Origin: Methanolinea sp. UBA277
Lineage (GTDB): Archaea; Halobacteriota; Methanomicrobia; Methanomicrobiales; Methanospirillaceae
Assembly (NCBI GenBank): GCA_002499905.1
Contig: DANP01000017.1
Coordinates: 1-16,251, forward strand
Direction: 5' to 3'
DNA: 16,251 nucleotides
Part shown: in pieces, positions 12,465 through 16,251 of the stretch
Layout: each line of letters begins with the position of its first letter
How positions within the stretch are numbered: the first letter of the stretch is position 1
Notes under the pieces: generated by a model
Seen by the model: only the letters and a program-made list of their open reading frames with translations
Databases searched by the model: none
Told to the model about the DNA's origin: nothing
Position numbers and translations under genes: made by a program

Positions 12465-15400
12465 ATGACCTCTCACGACCCTCTGAATCTGAAAATACTA
12501 TCGATAATTCTGTGCTTTTTCGTATTCTTTGCAATAGTTACCTCTTCCGGTGCGGAACCCTTCACGGCAGGTGGGCAGGAATCCGGAGACCCGGTTCTTA
12601 TATCTGCCGAAGACCTTCCTGGCCCTTCGCTCTCCGCGGAGAACTTCGTGAAAAAAAATGATAAAAACTACGTTGAAACTGAAATCCTGGTGAAATTCAG
12701 GCCGGAAGAAGGTCTTTCCAAGAAGGAAAAAGACGACAAGCGGGACAAGGTCCACAAGAAGACCAACGCGAAGGTTAAGAAAAATTTCGGGGATTTCGGA
12801 ATTGACGGACTCCACCTGGTTGAGATCCCGGCTGATGCAACCATCGATGAAATCATCCAGGAATACCAGTCTGATCCTTCTGTGGAATACGCAGAGCCCA
12901 ATTATATCCTCTCCCTCTCACCCCCCGTCATCGATGATTCGTCCCTCCCGGGTGAGACAGGACAGGGGATCTACCCTGATGACCCGCTCTTTTCCCTCCA
13001 GTGGGGTCTTTCGAATACCGGCCAGGAGGTGAACGGGGTATCCGGGACTGCCGGTGCAGATATCAGTATGGGTGAAGCGTGGGAGGTGAGCACCGGCAGC
13101 AATACTGTACTTATCGCGCTCCCCGATACCGGGGTCGATCCTGCCCACCCTGATCTTTCCGGAACTATCTGGACAAATACCGGCGAGATCCCGGGCAACT
13201 CGATCGATGACGACAATAACGGCTATATCGACGATTACCAGGGGTTTGATTTTACCGCGATGCAGGGTGAACCGCTCGATGACCATGGCCATGGCACCCA
13301 CTGTGCAGGAATCATCGGTGCCACCGGCAACAATGGAGCGGGCATATCCGGTATTGCCTGGAATGCCCGGATCCTTCCGCTGAAGATCCTCGACAGGAAC
13401 GGGTATGGCACCACCGCTGCGGCTATCGAGGCAATTGGATACGCCGACCTGATGGGTGCGGATATTGTATCCGTATCCTGGGGCTCAGACACCTATGATC
13501 CGGCACTTGCCGAGGCGATATCGCGATCGCCGGCTCTCTTTGTCTGTGCCGCCGGCAACTCGGGGCGGGATATCGATTCCTCCCCCGTCTATCCCGCATG
13601 CTATGATAGTCCTAATATTATCACCATCGCTGCGACAGACCAGGATGATGACCTGGCCTCGTTCTCAAACCGGGGGAGCATATCTGTTGATCTTGCTGCC
13701 CCGGGTGTGAATATCTGGAGCACTACCCCGGGAAGCACATATTCCCTGATGTCAGGAACCTCGATGGCTGCTCCCCATGTTACGGGAGTCGCGGCGCTTG
13801 TGGCATCCGCTGAACCAGGGATGTCACCGCAGGAAATAAGGGGGCGGCTCCTCGGGACCTGTGATTCGGTTGCTGCACTGGACGGCCTGACCGCGACCGG
13901 CGGGCGGCTGAATGCCGCACGTGCTCTGGATCCGGACGAGACCATCCCGGTACCGACCACGGAACCCACCCCGGAAGAGACGCCTGCGCCACCGGCCGGT
14001 TCCGGCAGCCTCGCACCAATCAACCCGGCATTCCTGAACGCGATTTCCAGTGTCCCCGATGAGAGCGGGAACCTCGGGTACCTGCCGTCGCCATTCGACA
14101 CCTCCTACCTGAAAGGGAGGGATATCGCCTTTTCCGAGACAGAGGCGTTCGCCCTGCCCTCCTCATACGACCTCCGGGCACTCGGCAAAATCACCCCGGT
14201 GAGGAACCAGGGTTTGTGTGGGAGCTGCTGGGCATTCGCCACCTACGGGTCGCTCGAATCGGTCCTCCTGACTGGTGAGAGCTGGGATTTCTCGGAAAAC
14301 AATCTGAAGAATACTCATGGATTTGATTATTCGTCGTGCTCGGGAGGGAACTACCTGATGTCAACCGCATACCTCACCCGCTGGAGCGGCCCCATCAGGG
14401 AGATCGAGGATCCCTACTCAGCCTATTCCTGGTCATCTCCGACGAATCTGCCTCCGTCAAAGCATGTTCAGAAGGTGCTGATGATCCCCCCGAGGGGCGG
14501 ACCTCTCGACAATGACAACCTCAAGCAGGCGGTCATGACTTACGGAGGCGTCTCTACCGTTTTTTGTTATCTAGAACCTTACTACAATTCCCTGACGAAG
14601 ACCTACTACTATTCCGGCACTACAGAGGCGAATCACGCCGTTACCATTGTCGGGTGGGATGATGCCAAGAATGTCCCTTCAGCACCGGGTCCGGGTGCAT
14701 TCATCATCAAAAACAGCTGGGGATCCAGCTGGGGCGAGGGGGGTTATTTCTACCTCTCCTACTACGATTCGAAGCTTGCCGAGGAAAACTCCGTTTTCAC
14801 CGCCGAATCTCCCATCAATTACGATACCAATTACCAGTATGATTCCCTGGGAAATACGGCCGCATTCGGTTACCTCTCTGAAACCGCCTGGGCGGCCAAC
14901 GTGTTCACCGCGGGAAACCAGGAGGCCCTGACCGCCTTCGGGTTCTATGCCCTCACTCCCGGTACCGAGTACCAGGCATACATCTACAGGAACCCGACGA
15001 GCGGGCCCATCAACCCCTCCGGCCCCGTTTCCCAGATAAGTGGGACCATCGCCATTCCCGGGTATCATACCATCCCCCTCACCACTCCCGTGGATCTTGA
15101 AACCGGCGATCGCTTCTCAATCGTGATCCGGGTCAGGACGCCCGGTTACGGGTTCCCGATTGCCGTCGAGAAACCGGTCTCCGGATATTCGAGCGCTGCC
15201 CGGGCTTCATCCGGACAGAGCTATGCCAGCCGGTTGGGGACGAGCTGGTCCGACCTTACCGGGGAGTACTCCAACACCAACGCCTGCATCAAGGGTTATT
15301 CCCGCGTTGGGGGAGTACCTGATGCCGATTTCACCGCAACGCCCGAATCCGGCGTGAGGCCGCTCGAGGTCCGGTTCACCGACCAGTCCACCGGAGTTCC

Positions 15401-16251
15401 AACCTCATGGCAGTGGGACTTCGGCGACAGTGGCAGTTCTACTGAACAGAACCCCATCCACATCTACGATGACGAAGGTACTTACGATGTCTCGTTGACC
15501 GTCACTAACACGCACGGCGACGACTCCATCACCAAAACCGACTACATCACCGTCACCCTGCCTCCCCCGCCACCGCCCTTCCTGGACGGCTGGTCGTATA
15601 GGAAACTGCACACAGTCGCCGGATCATCTTCCGGTCCCCTCACCAATTACCCGGTCCGGTTCACGGTCTGGCGGACTACCGGCACCGATAATGGTGAGAA
15701 CGTCTACCTCTGTTCAGCCGTCAACCTCGACTTCTCCGACCTCCGGTTCACCCTGCCGGACAACACCCTCATCCCCTACTGGATCCAGGAGACTACATCC
15801 GACCGTGCCGTCGTCTGGGTGAACGTTCCCTCCATCCCCACCACCGGGACCGATCTCTACCTGTACTACGGCAACACTGGTGCTGCATCCCTCAGTAACG
15901 GCGACGACACATTTGACTTCTTTGATGACTTCTCCGGGTCTACCTTGGACACCTCAAAGTGGTCGTCAATCGGATCGCCATCAATCGGCAGCTCATTAGT
16001 CACAATGACCAATTCCGCAGGCATTTACTCCTCGGACACCTTCGGTGTCGGCCATACTGCCGTGTTCAGGGCTAAATTAAACCACAATGCCGTCGCCAAC
16101 GGCCTGTTCGGCGGATTCTATTCCAATTCTCCAATACTCGAGCGGGCTGCATTCGTCGGCGGACTGTCCGGCCACAACTACTTCGAGACTTATCTCTTCT
16201 ACAATTATGCGACGTCCACCTCAAATGTCGGCAACACTTTCACGGGCGATT
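12465..16251 (+). CDS. Secreted dual protease: subtilisin (S8) plus papain-like (C1A) with lectin-like, PKD and DUF2341 domains, C-terminus off the edge
   Basis: One frame is open from ATG 12465 (AGGTGG upstream) to the right edge, at least 1262 residues. In order: signal peptide (hydrophobic 9-25, cleavage near 30); I9-like propeptide (about 60-145, ending YAEPNY); subtilisin domain with LPDTGVD (Asp221), HGTHCAG (His276), AAGNSG (Asn365) and GTSMAAPH (Ser433); a Pro/Thr/Glu linker (about 493-512); a papain-type domain with PVRNQG (Gln582), CGSCWAF (Cys588), NHAVTIVGWD (His724) and KNSWGSSWGEGGY (Asn750); a lectin-like region (about 785-945); a PKD domain (about 953-1030, WQWDFGD); and a DUF2341 region from about 1040. 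Both catalytic sets are intact. It should be exported and act outside the cell on proteins, with the C-terminal modules binding surfaces or glycans. The PKD/DUF2341 tail is typical of methanogen surface proteins. The right end, including any membrane anchor, is not seen. Confidence 0.93.
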   Translation, partial: MTSHDPLNLKILSIILCFFVFFAIVTSSGAEPFTAGGQESGDPVLISAEDLPGPSLSAENFVKKNDKNYVETEILVKFRPEEGLSKKEKDDKRDKVHKKTNAKVKKNFGDFGIDGLHLVEIPADATIDEIIQEYQSDPSVEYAEPNYILSLSPPVIDDSSLPGETGQGIYPDDPLFSLQWGLSNTGQEVNGVSGTAGADISMGEAWEVSTGSNTVLIALPDTGVDPAHPDLSGTIWTNTGEIPGNSIDDDNNGYIDDYQGFDFTAMQGEPLDDHGHGTHCAGIIGATGNNGAGISGIAWNARILPLKILDRNGYGTTAAAIEAIGYADLMGADIVSVSWGSDTYDPALAEAISRSPALFVCAAGNSGRDIDSSPVYPACYDSPNIITIAATDQDDDLASFSNRGSISVDLAAPGVNIWSTTPGSTYSLMSGTSMAAPHVTGVAALVASAEPGMSPQEIRGRLLGTCDSVAALDGLTATGGRLNAARALDPDETIPVPTTEPTPEETPAPPAGSGSLAPINPAFLNAISSVPDESGNLGYLPSPFDTSYLKGRDIAFSETEAFALPSSYDLRALGKITPVRNQGLCGSCWAFATYGSLESVLLTGESWDFSENNLKNTHGFDYSSCSGGNYLMSTAYLTRWSGPIREIEDPYSAYSWSSPTNLPPSKHVQKVLMIPPRGGPLDNDNLKQAVMTYGGVSTVFCYLEPYYNSLTKTYYYSGTTEANHAVTIVGWDDAKNVPSAPGPGAFIIKNSWGSSWGEGGYFYLSYYDSKLAEENSVFTAESPINYDTNYQYDSLGNTAAFGYLSETAWAANVFTAGNQEALTAFGFYALTPGTEYQAYIYRNPTSGPINPSGPVSQISGTIAIPGYHTIPLTTPVDLETGDRFSIVIRVRTPGYGFPIAVEKPVSGYSSAARASSGQSYASRLGTSWSDLTGEYSNTNACIKGYSRVGGVPDADFTATPESGVRPLEVRFTDQSTGVPTSWQWDFGDSGSSTEQNPIHIYDDEGTYDVSLTVTNTHGDDSITKTDYITVTLPPPPPPFLDGWSYRKLHTVAGSSSGPLTNYPVRFTVWRTTGTDNGENVYLCSAVNLDFSDLRFTLPDNTLIPYWIQETTSDRAVVWVNVPSIPTTGTDLYLYYGNTGAASLSNGDDTFDFFDDFSGSTLDTSKWSSIGSPSIGSSLVTMTNSAGIYSSDTFGVGHTAVFRAKLNHNAVANGLFGGFYSNSPILERAAFVGGLSGHNYFETYLFYNYATSTSNVGNTFTGD

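Noticed and set aside
1..16251. CRISPR arrays, tRNA or rRNA genes and insertion sequences
   Set aside because: No regularly spaced direct repeats, no tRNA-like cloverleaf with T-loop motif, and no transposase or flanking terminal repeats were seen; short tRNAs could still be missed by eye.

Overview
The window looks like a chromosomal segment from a methanogenic archaeon, most likely Methanomicrobiales or a close relative. This is an inference from the gene content (archaeal SufC/SufB pair, DUF2284 protein, secreted proteases with PKD and DUF2341 domains), TATA-like promoters, GGAG/GGTG ribosome-binding sites, frequent GTG/TTG starts and a GC content judged by eye at a little under 60%. No rRNA or tRNA gene is available to fix the taxonomy.

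Layout: (1) 1-984, minus strand: sufC followed by the start of a SufB/SufD-type gene that runs off the left edge. (2) 1102-2013, plus: a solitary beta-class DNA methyltransferase. (3) 2019-4565, minus: a tightly overlapping three-gene operon, transcribed as class I glutamine amidotransferase, LHPP/NagD-type HAD phosphatase, then transglutaminase-like lipoprotein. (4) 4684-8045, plus: two genes overlapping by 4 bp, a DEDDh exonuclease with a helix-hairpin-helix and a DExH helicase with a DUF1998 cysteine cluster. They have the domain content and order expected of an archaeal MrfB/MrfA (YprB/YprA) DNA-repair pair. (5) 8046-8677: an AT-rich gene-free stretch with some foldable islands. (6) 8678-9854, minus: an encapsulin nanocompartment operon, a ferritin-like cargo ending in a targeting peptide and then the HK97-fold shell protein. 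(7) 10093-10734, minus: a cysteine-rich DUF2284 protein. (8) 10799-12322, minus: a MOP-superfamily flippase. (9) 12465 to the right edge, plus: a giant secreted protein with both a complete subtilisin domain and a complete papain-type domain, followed by lectin-like, PKD and DUF2341 regions.

The most notable items are the encapsulin/ferritin-like iron-storage system with its dyad-rich promoter, the two-protease fusion, and the MrfAB-like repair pair. The encapsulin operon, the Suf genes and the DUF2284 protein could all belong to iron or Fe-S handling, but the sequence does not prove co-regulation. The tetranucleotide CTAG occurs only four times in the window. That is far below expectation and could relate to a CTAG-type methyltransferase, although the specificity of the one encoded here cannot be read from the sequence.
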